Positions 25,626-38,160 of a DNA stretch of 64,000 nucleotides are shown here, piece by piece. Each line of letters begins with the position of its first letter. Position 1 is the first letter of the stretch. The stretch spans positions 366,261-430,260 of the forward strand of contig CAADRB010000070.1 in the NCBI GenBank assembly GCA_900708905.1, in the 5' to 3' direction. The notes beneath the pieces are model-generated. The model saw only the letters and a list, made by a program, of their open reading frames with translations, did not search any database and was not told where the DNA came from. The translations under genes were made by a program, and so were the position numbers. This DNA comes from Hymenolepis diminuta. Lineage: Eukaryota > Platyhelminthes > Cestoda > Cyclophyllidea > Hymenolepididae.

Positions 25626-27486
25626 GTAGGAAAAGGACGGGACAGTGTGGATAGGATTGGTTCCAAATACAGCCGAGTCAGCAGTGTCTCTGCAACTATC
25701 ATCCGAGGTACACTTAGTTAGCTTTTCGATCGATGAGGATGAGGCACTTGAGGACACACGATGTTTAGCCATAGAGAGCCTGAGGTCACAATAAGGTTGA
25801 CAATTTGACACATCACTATGAGGGCAAGATAATTAAATTTTGGTGATCAGCGGTGACGTTAGATAGACATTACGGAGGTGATGGGATTCAACCTTCACAA
25901 CCTTGATGATTAAGTCTGATTTATAAAGGAATAGCAGAATTGGATTTGTATTTGTCCCTAACCTATTTACAATTTCAGTTGTCTGTAGGATAATTCGTAG
26001 AGTTAGTAAATTAAAAATGTAAAAATGAGTTTTTCAAACCCATTTCTCTGGAAAATCTAAAGAATATTATTGGGAATTCATTACAGCACTAACTTAGTTC
26101 TCTAAAAAAATTTCGTTCGAGCCACCGGATGAAACTGAGGCCAAGGGAAGAATTCTGCAAATTACTAACTAGACGTCGATGAAAAATTTATTTTATGAAT
26201 GAACAAGGCATAAAAGTCACTTTATTTTCTTAAGTTATGTAATTCACGTCAGTGGGATTCCTGCAAATGGTTTTGTACGCGAATGTTTGCAGGACTGGTA
26301 GTCAGATTGCGTTTTTACGAACAAAACTTATCTTACCTATTTCAAGTAACAACTTTCTGGATTTTTAAATCCTGCAAAAGAAAGAAGGTTAAGCCGCAGA
26401 ATTCCATTCTCACCAAATCTGTCTTCTTGGGAATTCTGAGGATATATATACTCCGTTTTAAAGTTTTCTGACAGATAATCTCAACGAATACACGAAAATG
26501 TGAGCATTCCAGTCAGTGTTCTTCGGTCTTTCTGAGCAGTCACCAAATTGCCGGGCACCAGGCAGAAGAAATGCAAAGTGATAGGGTAATCAGTGAATTA
26601 GTTCAAAGTTAAGATTTTAAGTCTTTGCCTGAAAAGTATTGCTGATATAATTTGTTGCTACATGTGAAATACCGGAAGGTACCGGTCAATGTACTGATAG
26701 GGGAGCTAATATTTTCATTAAAATGCTCACCCTGTTGAATATTTTATTTCCTTTTGCAAGAATGAAGAACCCACTTCAAGGCTTTTGGAGCAGTACTGTA
26801 ATTAAATATGAGTATCTTGCATAGTTACATGTTTTTGATCTGTATATTCCTGCCAAATGCCTCATAATTTTTACAAAGGTACTGTTTGATTGATCAAAAT
26901 TAGCACCTTAGTTTGCATTAACAAAATTCTGAACTAAATATTTTGTTTTGCTTACACCAAATAGAAAATTTACGGTTTAAATGAAATTATAATATTTGGC
27001 GTTTATTTAAAAGGAGAACAATTTATCGTTTTAAAGTAGTGAACAAAACATGGATGCATTTAATTTTTTGTCATGTTATAATTCTAACAGGAATTTGTTT
27101 AAATTCAAAATTGTTGATTCGTTTAAAAATAGACGGACAGATTAACAATTTTTCGCAAGCGCTTCTCTCTCTGTTCCCATCCTTTCCAATGAATCGCAAC
27201 AGTTGCTTAGACACCTGACATACGGAAATGCTAAATATATATTTTATCTTAAATATTTCCCTTATGGAGATATTTCAAAATTTCTTCATTATCAATTAAA
27301 TTCAGTTCCGCCGCATTAATATGATAAGTAAAAGTATGTATTTACAGAATGTCACCGAAATTAAAATAACTAATTAGAGAGGAAGAGTACATTTCAATTC
27401 ACCGACGCTTGAAACAGAAGAAATAAGTAATATTTTGATATAACAGGCGTATATAGAAATGGCTCCCCCAATAAAGATCGTGAGAT

Positions 27487-27540
27487 GGACACTCATCGGT
27501 GAATATCCAGTGAGTAGAATGACCAACTGCCGTGACTATA
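27487..27540 (+). repeat. Short SINE-like body fragment
   Basis: CACTCATCGGTGAATATCCA followed by GAATGACCAACTGCCGTGAC matches the body of the same family. Both ends are lost. Confidence 0.3.
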
Positions 27541-28563
27541 ATAGGCTTAAAAGAGAATAATCAGAAATATGAGATTCTCACCAGAAAGGCCTCATGATGC
27601 TTCTCATCTCTAGATAACGCCCTTCTAAATGGGCTTGGAAATCTATCAGTATACGATGAAAAATATTAAAGTTGGAGAATGGAGATCTTATTTTTCTGTT
27701 GCTATCGACTCACAAGCAGTTTCCGTATGATGACTCTTTCACGTCTTTACAAACGGAAATAATAAATGTTCATTGCACTCTAAAATTACTTTAATAGAAA
27801 TTAAAAAAAATTACTCTGTTGTTATTTTATTGCCGGAAGTGATTAAATATCTTCAATTTGTTAATTACAACCATTGGAGCATTTTTACCAAATTTATTTA
27901 TTTATTGGTTTATTAAATAATTAATAAAACCCATTAACAAGAGCAGTGAAAGTCTTTAGATAAAATGGCAATTCTTCTGTTAACAATTAAAAGCAACATC
28001 CAATTAAAGTAGGCATTTGTCTCAAGTAAGTAAACAGGGAAGAGTCAAATATTTGTCTTCAGCTTTGTGTTATAAATATTTAATTTGTTATTTTTTAATT
28101 TAATTTATTATTAAATTGTAATTAAATTTAATTCTAATAAGTGAGGTGAATTTTGTAAGAATTGGTTTTAATAGTAGAGACTTTTCCACTAAATAGGCAG
28201 CTGCCTTAAATGTTACACTCTTTCAATTTTATTAATTCAGATATTTCGAATTATTACTTTCTTGTGAAAGAGAATTATCCATGGCACAACAGAAGTTTGA
28301 GTTATGGGAAAACGTCCACGCATGGGATAGTTCACATCTGCAAAAGAAGGTAATGAAATCAGGATATTATGAGCTGCAATTTATTAGAGATGTGGACTCA
28401 CTCAATTATCGATTTTCAATATGTAATTTTCTGGCGATTTAAATTTCAATTCAAATACAGAGCTTAGTGACTAGTTGAATTAACTGAAGGTCCAGTCAAA
28501 ATTAATTATTTCGTTTCTCCTTACCATCTAAAATAAGTAGATAAATTTAGCAATATATTTATA

Positions 28564-29509
28564 TCAAGTTGTAACAGGCGTTCTGTCCATTTTTAATTTG
28601 AATAAAAGTGAAAAATTCATTAAAAATAAATTTATTTAGCGTTTAAAATAGTCACCATTTTATTAATTAGGTTTTCCCATTTTGCCATAAGCTTTCTCAT
28701 TCCTTCTTCATAGAATTTAGACAGTTTGGACTCAAAACAGGAAACTAGCTTCTTTATTTCCACCTCTTCTCGTGAAATAGGCCTTTGTATCATTCAATGA
28801 AAGCTCCATCAAGCTCCTGAATCGATGAAAATTGATTGGCGCAAGAGAAGATCGGGAGAATACGGTGGGTGATGCATGACTTCCCAGTCAAATTCTTCAA
28901 CAAGATTTTTGGTTGTTCTTGAAATGTGGAATGTGGCATTGTCATGGTACACAATTACTCCTTTTCGATTAATCAGAGGGGGGAGGCCTATTTGCAAGCC
29001 TTTGAGACTTTCCCAGCCAAGTCTTTTCACTCCCCATATATGGTCATATGGCGGCTTACGTGAAAGGTTTTGCTCAGTTCTCCAGTGGTGCAGGTTGGAT
29101 TTTCATCAATGGAAACTTGCAGTTGCTCAGGATTGAGTTTTTTGAGCATCCTGCTCTCGGTTAGTCTTTCAGGCTGAAGTCATCCTTTTTGAAACGCGAA
29201 AACCATCTTCTGCAGGTCTCTTCATTCACATCATTTCCATAAGTGTCTTTGAGTGTTTGTGTTGCTGAGGTTGTCATATTTCCTTGATGAAATCAAAACA
29301 GTAAAATATGCCTGATATGCTCCTTATTTGAAGTGTACATTAGGACTAGAAATAGGTTTTAATAACGACAATTATCACACAATCTGAAGGAAGAAATAAT
29401 ATTTTATTAATTACCACAGATAAGTATACAACATTAACAAGCTAAACTGAAGTAATCGTGCCATGAACACATGACTCAAAAATTTGACAGAACTTCTGCT
29501 ACAACCTGA
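28564..29509 (-). mobile_element. Mariner-family DNA transposon, internally deleted, with ITRs and TA duplication
   Basis: The left end begins TCAAGTTGTAACAGGCG and the right end, reverse-complemented, begins TCAGGTTGTAGCAGAAG. Both continue into GTTCTGTC, so the ends form imperfect inverted repeats of roughly 27 bases. TA lies on each side (28562-28563 and 29510-29511), which is the mariner target duplication. The element is 946 bases, against about 1.3 kb for a typical mariner. The missing part is the middle of the transposase. It cannot be autonomous. Confidence 0.85.
28640..29340 (-). pseudogene. Mariner transposase remnant (copy 1)
   Basis: Read on the minus strand from ATG at 29340. 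The N-terminal DNA-binding part starts with KEHIRHILLF, then an in-frame stop, ETCRRWFSRFKKDDFSLKD, another stop and a frameshift. The frame then jumps from LGWESLKGLQ to PLINRKGVIVYHDNA, so the segment with the first catalytic Asp is deleted. The block around HDNA, SRTTKNLVEEFDWEV and HHPPYSPDL is clear, and the C-terminal FYEEGMRKLMAKWE is also recognisable. The third catalytic Asp, expected in APSDYHLF, reads Asn here (APINFH), reached after another frameshift. This is a dead transposase. Confidence 0.85.
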
Positions 29510-29721
29510 TAGCACGGTAGAACTCAAAATGGTTTAAGTCATTTAAATTGTATATTTAAATTTGAATTTACATTTTTTATGCTCAGTTTTTGTTAATAAT
29601 AGCACCACTGATCTAAAGATGGGAGTGATGAAGTAGGTCTAATTTAAAGAAAAGCTATTTTAAGAAATATAACAGAATAGGAAAAAAAACTAATGATCTT
29701 CTTGAGACAAACAGGATAAAC

Positions 29722-29955
29722 GAATTTCTCTCGAATGAGAAAGTCAAGAGTTGAGTTAGATGTTCGGAAAATAAATGAGAGGAGAAGGAAGTATAAGGAG
29801 AGCGTAGAGTATTGAAGAGGTGCAAGTACTGCGCGAGAATAATCCAAGTGTGTGGCACTGGTGTAATGAGGTATAATGAGGCAGTTGGCCGACTTCGCGT
29901 ACATCGTTCATTGAGAAGCAATTGACAGTTTGTAGGGCAGAGGCATGCACACAAT
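29722..29955 (+). repeat. Purine-rich dispersed repeat (family B), + copy
   Basis: Matches the minus strand of 1-262. The clearest part is TTCGCGTACATCGTTCATTG with ATTGACAGTTTGTAGGGC, against TTCGCGTTCTTTGTTCACTG and ACAGTTGGGGTGAAGG. The upstream AATAAATGAGAGGAGAAGG and GAGAGCGTAGAG also resemble family A, so the two families may be one. Confidence 0.45.
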
Positions 29956-30736
29956 CGACAGTGGCATCACCATTAAATCATTTGATATTGGAAAATTTTT
30001 GGTGGATACCTGTTTTTACAATCGGACAAATGTAAACCGATCTGTGAAACACTGGTTTAAGAGAACTGACTTAGAGCAAGTAATAACATTTGCTATGGAG
30101 AACAAATATCTCCTACTTCCACAAAGTACCTTTGTGTCTCGACCTTATTATTGAGTCCATCTGATCAACAAAAATAATTATTTTATGTTTTTATTACAAA
30201 TATGAATTGGCATAGAGGTCCATAGCTTTAAACATTACCAAACAGAGAGAAGGTTAAAATAAAAAGGCTTCTTTTTTGAGAAGTGAAATTATCTCTAGGA
30301 CTTTGGTTGTAATTTGCTCCACTTTGTCCCTATTTCTGTTTTTAGAGGGACAACTGCACTAATCCTCATAAACGAAGACTAGAATTCTCTTTTAGTTCGG
30401 TGGCCACGCATTTCATAATCCAGCATGGATTCGTCTGATGTCAAAAGAAAGCTAACTTCCAAAATTGGGCAAGTTCAAAGAATGGGTGGTTGCGCCGCCT
30501 CAATTCCATTTAAGGAGGAAATGAACATGGTAGTAACGCGAGAAATGAAATGAAGCTTAGTTTAACCGAAAAGAATAATTCCAACTATCCAAGCCATGAC
30601 GGTCTTACGGACAAATTGAGATTAATCTCAACCTAAGTTATGCAAAAATCTCAAATTTCACATTCTACTTCTCTCTAGTCTAAATTGTATTATTAAAAGC
30701 AATTTAATGTAATGAATTTAATTATTTTATTTTCAG

Positions 30737-30903
30737 ATTGTATCAATAATCCAAATTGGACAAATTCTAGCAGACTGAAGAGAGTTCCGTGGGTTCTTAT
30801 AATAGCTGGTTCTGCCTATTTCGATATTCTCTCCCAGCTTCGACTTGTAACGCTTAATTCTGAAGTTCATATTCAAGGAGACATTTCCTTTTCATTTCAT
30901 TGA
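30737..30903 (+). CDS. Candidate terminal exon, unknown product
   Basis: A strong acceptor (attattttattttcag) precedes 30737. The frame then runs through LKRVPWVLIIAGSAYFDIL to a TGA at 30901. No partner exon, family match or AATAAA signal was seen, so this is weak. Confidence 0.15.
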
Positions 30904-31100
30904 AGTGCCATAAATTTTGGAGCAATTACCCGAAACTACACATTTGGCAGCGCAGAAAAAATATAGAGGAGTGGACTCAGTAAACTGATAACGAGATCAG
31001 GAAAGCATAAGCTATTTGGCGTTGAGAATAGTTTGAAAAGCTACCAAAAGGGATTTGTCAGTCTATTAAACTCACGCATATAACTCAGTGGATTTTATTC

Positions 31101-31154
31101 CATTTATAATTTTTATTATAAATGAAATTCCCGACTGATGACGTCAATCGGGAA
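31101..31154. promoter_or_regulatory. Adjacent palindromes, one around a CRE-like TGACGTCA
   Basis: 31101-31124 is CATTTATAAT-TTTT-ATTATAAATG, a perfect 10-base stem. From 31128, TTCCCGA and TCGGGAA (31128-31134 and 31148-31154) flank TGACGTCA at 31139-31146, the full cAMP-response or ATF/CREB palindrome. Function is not shown. Confidence 0.3.
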
Positions 31155-34100
31155 CGAGAATATTTCGTTCAACTATATAATTAGGCGTGTATGAATGTTT
31201 GTATTCCGAAATGTGAAAATCAATCTTTTGATCTTGTCAGAGAAAATTGAAGGGTGGAGGTAAGGTGGGTAAATTACCATCTTGGAAAAGAAGACAGGAA
31301 TGTAGATGCCAAATATAAAACATATTAGTAATAATTTATTATCTCAACTGCTACGTTAAATGATTAATGCGAATAAACTGTCGATCCACGTGTTAAAACA
31401 CATAAATTACAGTGAGTTAATCCTTGATCAATCTGATTCCTAGGGATTTCGAGTTGAGGAGCAAAACGATGAGGTCTGCATTAAGAAATAACTTATCGCA
31501 TTAATCACGTGAAGGAGAGACGGAATCAAAGTTGATATAATTCGTGGAAAATAAAATGCGAATTCCAGTTTATGTGGACTTACTGCTCTGTAACAATAAA
31601 GATAACTGTGGCGCCATCACTCAATATGATACACTTGATCAATTTGGATGTGTGCTTTCTACTGATGCTTGAAATCTAGAAGTACAAAAACACTAGATAA
31701 TGCAAACCTTTGTTCTTGCAAAACAAAAATTGGCATGTTAGTCACCCAACTGTCTTTAAAAGTGAACTTCAAAAAAATTTAATTCAAACAAAAGTTCTCT
31801 AAATATGAATATCAAAAATAAAAAAGAGCACAAAGTGAGGCTGCATAGAAATCCTGGTTTTGATATCGAAATCTCCTCTTTTTACTCGCCCTTTTTCAAT
31901 TCTGCATCTCTCTAGGGGAATTATTTTTTTGAACACGATCAAAATGAAATAAAATTATTCACGAATTTCGGTTGATTAGCAGAGTGGCTATGGCGCAGAT
32001 ATTTCATCTCAAAATCTCATAGACAGAAGAACAATCGTCATCATCAGTTCTCAGACACAATTATCAAGGTGCATTGAACTCCAATGTCTACTATCACGCA
32101 ATCTAGTTAAAGTACAATTAATTAGACGTTAATTTTGTTAAATATTTAATGTATGCAAGCGGGACATTCTCGAACTTTCGGTCTGCCATGTTGGGATAGG
32201 TTCGCAGTTGAATGTCAAATTTATGAAGTTGAACCAACATTCCTTCAGTGTTTGAGGCTAGCTAATTGAAGCATATAATCAAAATTGTATTTCAAATTAA
32301 TTAAAAATTTTGACCTCCTGAGCTGAAATAGTCATCTTAATAAATATTTTATTAATTAAATATCATTACTGATAAAATTAACCAGCATTTTTTTTCAAAA
32401 TCATCTTCATCAAATCATTGTTTTAAATTACCTTTGACCAAGTTATTTCATTTAATTTTCATAAATTCAGGGATTTGTTTATTGATTTCTTGACTAATAA
32501 TAAATTCATTTTCTAAATGAATGAACAAACAATTTAATTTAAGTGAACTTTCCACTTGAGATTGAAATGGGATTTTAGAAAACTTTCAGTTTGCCGTAAA
32601 GAAGAGCTTTAAGAATACTCGAAAGGCGCACATTATCAAATAAACTCCAAATCGTAAATATATTAAATTTACTATTAATATACAATTGTTTATTTATTTT
32701 TTGCATCTCAGAGACATTATTGAAATCAAACCACTCTATAGGTAATCAAATTTAGTAATAGCATTTCTATTAAAATTCCGTGTTTGCTTTTAAAGTTTAT
32801 TTTAATTTTGTAAGAAATTAAATGAATATTGTGCAAAATTATTGTATTATTATTAAAACATTAAAATTTTATTTTGGGAAACCATCTGAACACGGGAAAC
32901 ATTAAATACGCCCAATATGGATAAACAGAAGGGGATCGAGTTGGAGCAATGCGAAATTTGAACTTCGGATTCTGGTTGGACACTTTTACTTCTCGGGTGT
33001 TGTGCTTTGTTTTTTGCCTTTTCCATTGTGTAATCTATTAGGATTTATCTCCACTTTCCTTAGGGGATCCATGATTGGGGCTTTCAAGGTCTAATGCCAG
33101 TTGATTAATAATAGATGGTTGCTTAACCTCATCTAATACATTTCTATACTTATTTCCGGGATACCAACAGCAGATAGGAAATAACATGATTTTAGCAAAA
33201 AGGAGTTTAATTAAGGTATTCTTTGATAATTGCGGTTATTTATAAAAAGAAATTGCAAAATACCCAAAATAAGAATATACACGTGTAATGAGGACAAGGA
33301 AGTAAATTTTACTGGTGCACTACATATATGAACAACGTCTCCGAAAAAATTTTTACCACATGTTTTGTAGTCGTCATGTGTGGGTGCTTCAATAACTATT
33401 TACCATCGGACATAATTCCTTAACAGTATTATAAAAAATATAATAGCCTTTTAAGGACTATCACGAAAAGAGGGAGAGTTGTTCTGGCATCAAAATCTAA
33501 TAGCCCTGTAAAATAATAATAAAATTAAGTTTACAGTTCACTTTGAGTAAACACGACTTAATGGGTTCTGATAGATCAAAAAGGTTTCAACTAGTTTCAA
33601 TACTCTATCTATTGGCTTACACCGGCTAAAAGCTCTACCAAACTTCCGCAGTTTCCGACGTTAGCCCTCTTCTGGTTTTTCGATAACTTCGAGTTCGAGC
33701 ATGAAATAGGTGATCATAAAGCTATAAGAGAATTCAAATCTCTGTTCATGAGAAGCAGTTTAATTGCTTTAAAAACTATTCTTCAATAAAAATAAACTTC
33801 ACACCTATTCTGAAGATTTTGAAGAGGCTCAAATTCTAACCCCACCTCCAGAACTATCATTATAATTTTTGCGAACGGCATCTTCCTATTCTACCTGTTA
33901 ATTATAATAATTAAACCTATGCGTCTTTATTTCTAAATTTTATTTGCAATAAGAAAACTTTCTGACCAATTTTTATTAATAAAATGAACCTTGTACCGTC
34001 TAAAGTGTACTGTAATGAACTCTTCTGGGCAAAAATTACGTGTACTACTGCCATCTCGCTTTTTAGGCCATTAAAAGAAAAATAATCTTTTGATTGTACC

Positions 34101-37100
34101 AAATAATTGTTTTATAGCTCTAAAAATAGGCATAACGTCAACACACAATTTTTAAACTAAATTTTTGTACATTTTCTTCTGCAACCGGAGGAATTTGAAC
34201 TGTATTGCAAATGGCGGAATGTTAACAATAAAAAAGAATGCAGCCCTTCGCTCTTGAAAACTAATATCCACTAAGTTCGTTCCCACCTTCTGTGAAAGAA
34301 AACAGGTACCAGNAGAAAAAGAGATTTAACTGCAACTGGAGATAAGCAAAGTCTTGAGTTCAAGAATGAAATTTCCACAGTTAGCTTTCTTGCATGGAAA
34401 CCTATGTACACCGCGTTTTTAATATTTTTTTAATAGGCCGTATATTGTGGAACGGCTTTTACGAGGAACTCACATTTTTCAAAACTTCATTCTAGTCTGA
34501 ATAAACCAGTGCAAAACTATTACATCAGTGGATGTGGAACGATTAGCATTGATCTCGTTTTTGTGATCTGATGAACATGCATGATGACTGTGTCGTTGTT
34601 TGTCCACTAAAAGATATTACTACATTCCCTTCATCAAGATTGATTGAGTTAAAAGAGTATTTTTGTTTTATAACACACGACGAGGTACAACAATATTGCA
34701 AAATTTTTCCTCTGTGAGAACAATTGTAATCGGTTAATAGTAAGTCCAATTAACGATACGGCTGGGTGTTTAAAAGTATGTGGAGAATAAAGTCTAGTTA
34801 TTAGAGAGTCCAACTTCATTTAATTTATGAAATCGGGTTGTACAATATTTACTAAATGGGAACCTCACGTTCGGCCCCTGGGCTGAAACAAATGCTTGTC
34901 GACGATGGCATGCGCTAATTGGCTGGTATCATTGCATCAAGAAAGGCCGGTCCTATTGCTCCAATTCATTTTATCTTTCAAAGAATGAGAAATCAGAATG
35001 ATTCTACATTATATTAAAAACTGACACAATATTAACGGTAAAGGTGAAATAGCTAATGATTGAAGTGAGCAATAGGTGAAACTTTCACCAAAACCGTACC
35101 TCATAAATGACCTGCATTTTCATTTGATTAAAAATCAATTGGATTTCTGATGTGTTTGAAATGATGAAATGTTTTACGTTGCTGGATGTGTGGACTGAAG
35201 AGAACAAGTTTCTATGAATGTGGTCGTCAGGACTAAAAATTACAAATCGAAGCTGGAAAGGAATTTTAAAGTGTAGGAAAATTTTTAAAAAGTACAAAAT
35301 TTTGAAAACTATCAATCCTCTTGTCTAATTCATTTTTTGATACGATTTTTAAATAAATAAGCGCATTATTTAATTTAAAAATTCGGGAAAAATGGCGCTT
35401 ATATCGCATCACCTGACTATAAATTCCCAAGTGAATTTTTCTAACATCGAAAGGATTGATTGACAGTCTCACAAAGTAAACACTGACAAATCTCAACCAT
35501 TCGACGCAGAAACTTTATAAAAGTTTTCCTTAAAGAGCAGAAAATTATTTCTCACAGATTTTACATAATTTAAAGGCCTCTGTAGGACACTTCAAAAATG
35601 ACTGTTTACTAATAGATTTCAGATACCTAAATTTACTTCCACATCGGAGAATGAAGACAAAGTTTTGGAGGATTGTTTCGTTTTGCATTTTTTTTAATCT
35701 GGCGGTTCTGCTTCCTAATGCTTCTAGAAATTATTCCTTTTTCTGTCTGGTTCATTTAAGTTGGCCCGCTTTTTAATTGAGTTATTATTTCATTTGCTGA
35801 TCGAAATTCGGGCAAAGTAGAATGCTCCACTTGCAGAACTGCGACAGCATTCCCCTGTATTTACCTCAACAAGGAGATTATTCCCTAATAAAAATGGAAA
35901 ATGAATACTTGTCATTTACTTAGGAAGATAAAAATAGAAAATCACTCAACACGTTTCGAATTTCGTGGACCTAATTTCACATTGGAACTATTTTAATGAC
36001 AAAAATAATACCTGGTAATAATAATAATAATTTTAGAGTATTTTGCAGGGAAACTCAACTTAATCTGCGTCCTTACACCATATAATTAATGCTCATATTA
36101 CCGTTCAATTTTTAACAAATTTAGAACCCGTGTTAACTTCTCGTGAAAATATCCATTTGCTGAATTAAAACAAAGCAAATTGTTTATTTTAGCCACCGCG
36201 GGTAAATCTAATTTGGTCCTTGGTATTTACGATCAGGAATTAAAGCATTTTCCCTCTCTCAAATGCCTTCGAAAGATTGAGCTTTGACTGTGCTGCTTGG
36301 CATTATAAAGCTGTAAAGCAGGTAGTTGGTAGTGTTGATTTCGGAAATGTCTTTGAAAAAGAGAGCGCAATTGTATTTTGTAGCCTAATCTCCCTGCAAA
36401 AGCTGTGGAGAAAATTGATAGTTACTGCCCACATCGGTGTTTAATAAAGCACATTACTATGTTATTTGCCAAACAAGTCTATTTTAAGCATAAAATCATC
36501 ATCACTTGGGAAAAAGAATTGCATTAAGCCTGAGGTTAATTAGTGATTGGAGAAATTTACGGTAAAACGCTGATTTTGTGCTTCAACTGCAAAATATTTT
36601 GGAATTACGTGTTCACCACTGAACGATTATACTGAGTACTCGTGGACTTAAAGAGGGCCGTCTTAACCTTCAACTTGCGGCACAACAGGCCTGTCAATGT
36701 AAATCATTGTAGATTTTTTATGGCACTAATGAATCTTATCCTACCTTACCTTGGTGGGTTTATGATCATCGCTATCTGAACAATGGTCTTGACACTTTCT
36801 GGGGACTGTCTCAAATGTTTAATGAATTTCCAGTGGATCACAGAGTTTGAGAAATAATGAAAAAGTCTGATGCATTGAATAAGTGATAATTTATTAAAAA
36901 ATAGATGAAAAGTATTGTCTGGTGGTCAGTAGACAGTAGTATATATAACAAGTTTGTAAAAGTTAAATTTTAAGATTCTATGCTCTGCTTTGAATTGCTA
37001 CATTTTCGATTGCAATGTCAATCTCGTTGGCCTAGATTGGACTGAGGAGTTTAACGTAATCCAGTTGCTACACGAATACGTTGTCAACTAAACGCTTTTG

Positions 37101-37972
37101 CCCAAATATGAGGATCATGTGAGTGGATTTAACCGGTGTCCTCATGTTGTCAGAATTCCTCATACTACTATTCCAGCTAATTATCTAAACTATATTTTCG
37201 AAAGCTTCAACTCCATCATCATGACCACTAAAACTTCAACTTAACTTATGGTGACAAATTCGCCTTCGTAAAGGCATGATATAGTATCATCTGTGTCGCC
37301 ATAATTTTGTCGGTGCCTGACGCTTTGTTTATTTAGTATTAAAAATATAAATCGGACAAGTCCAAGTTAGCAATACCGAATCACACTCGTGATATTGTGT
37401 AATCCGTTTTATGCACCTTTTATTTACAAATGTAAAAAATTATTCAAATGAAGGTGCATTAATGAGGCGGAAGGTAAAGAAGTGAAAAATAAAATATCAA
37501 GCTGGGGGCGTTATTTTATGGAAAAATATCGTCTTCTTCCTTAACATAATCCAAACATATATTGATTCTATTTTTGTTGATTCGGAGCAAGTATTCCCGT
37601 ACGTGGAATGGCAGTTCATTCGACGAGCAAATTTACCGGGATGGGACTCTCTAGACTGTCTTATAGGTAGTAAGTAAGGCTTTTGGGAAAAATAGGTGAA
37701 AGGAATATTCAATCAAGTGACTATTAAAGTGAAAATATGAGTAGTATAGTATTTATGGTATAAGAGCTGCCTGTCCTTTAAACGTACTTAATGCTGAGTA
37801 AAATATGAGAAATTTTTCCTACTATTCTAGATATCGGATCTGATAGAACAGAGATAAATGCATTTAATATTTAAATTTACTTAAAATGAGCCCTGTCTTT
37901 TCCGCAATACCCTTTCTAGTCTTATCGTCTGCCCCTTCTTGGTTGCAAAAATATGCGAATAAATCGAGCTAC

Positions 37973-38160
37973 CATGACCAAGTGCTCATGTAATTCACCA
38001 GGTCAACAAGATCTGATGGCTTGAAAGTGGAAGCAACTTGCACATTGAACAAGGAGATTGTGGACAACTCAATGCTTTCGGAATTCAAATAAAGCAAAAT
38101 TCTTGATGCTCTCAAGTTATTATCTACTTTGGCATGGGCAACAATTAATAAATTCACTAG
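37973..38160 (-). CDS. Candidate orphan exon on minus strand, unknown product
   Basis: Read on the minus strand, tcactttttcag precedes 38160 and gtagct follows 37973. The 62-codon frame begins LVNLLIVAHAKVDNNLRASR and includes STFKPSDLVDLVNYMS. Composition looks more protein-like than most short frames here, but no domain is recognised. A 122-codon minus-strand frame at 39066-39434 lies upstream of it and is also unrecognised. Confidence 0.22.

Larger units (their letters stand above)
24236..28561. other. No gene recognised; SINE and family C repeat fragments
   Basis: Besides the listed fragments, an AT hairpin (GGTTTATTAA then TTAATAAAACC) lies at 27907-27932. Two neighbouring minus-strand frames at 24363-24566 and 24644-24838 are unrecognised. 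Confidence 0.45.

Noticed and set aside
28876..29136. 86-codon + frame opposite the mariner transposase
   Set aside because: It is antisense to the clear transposase remnant and has no independent support.
29644..29954. Overlapping minus-strand frames of up to 99 codons
   Set aside because: They lie over a purine-rich repeat in several frames at once, which is expected from composition.
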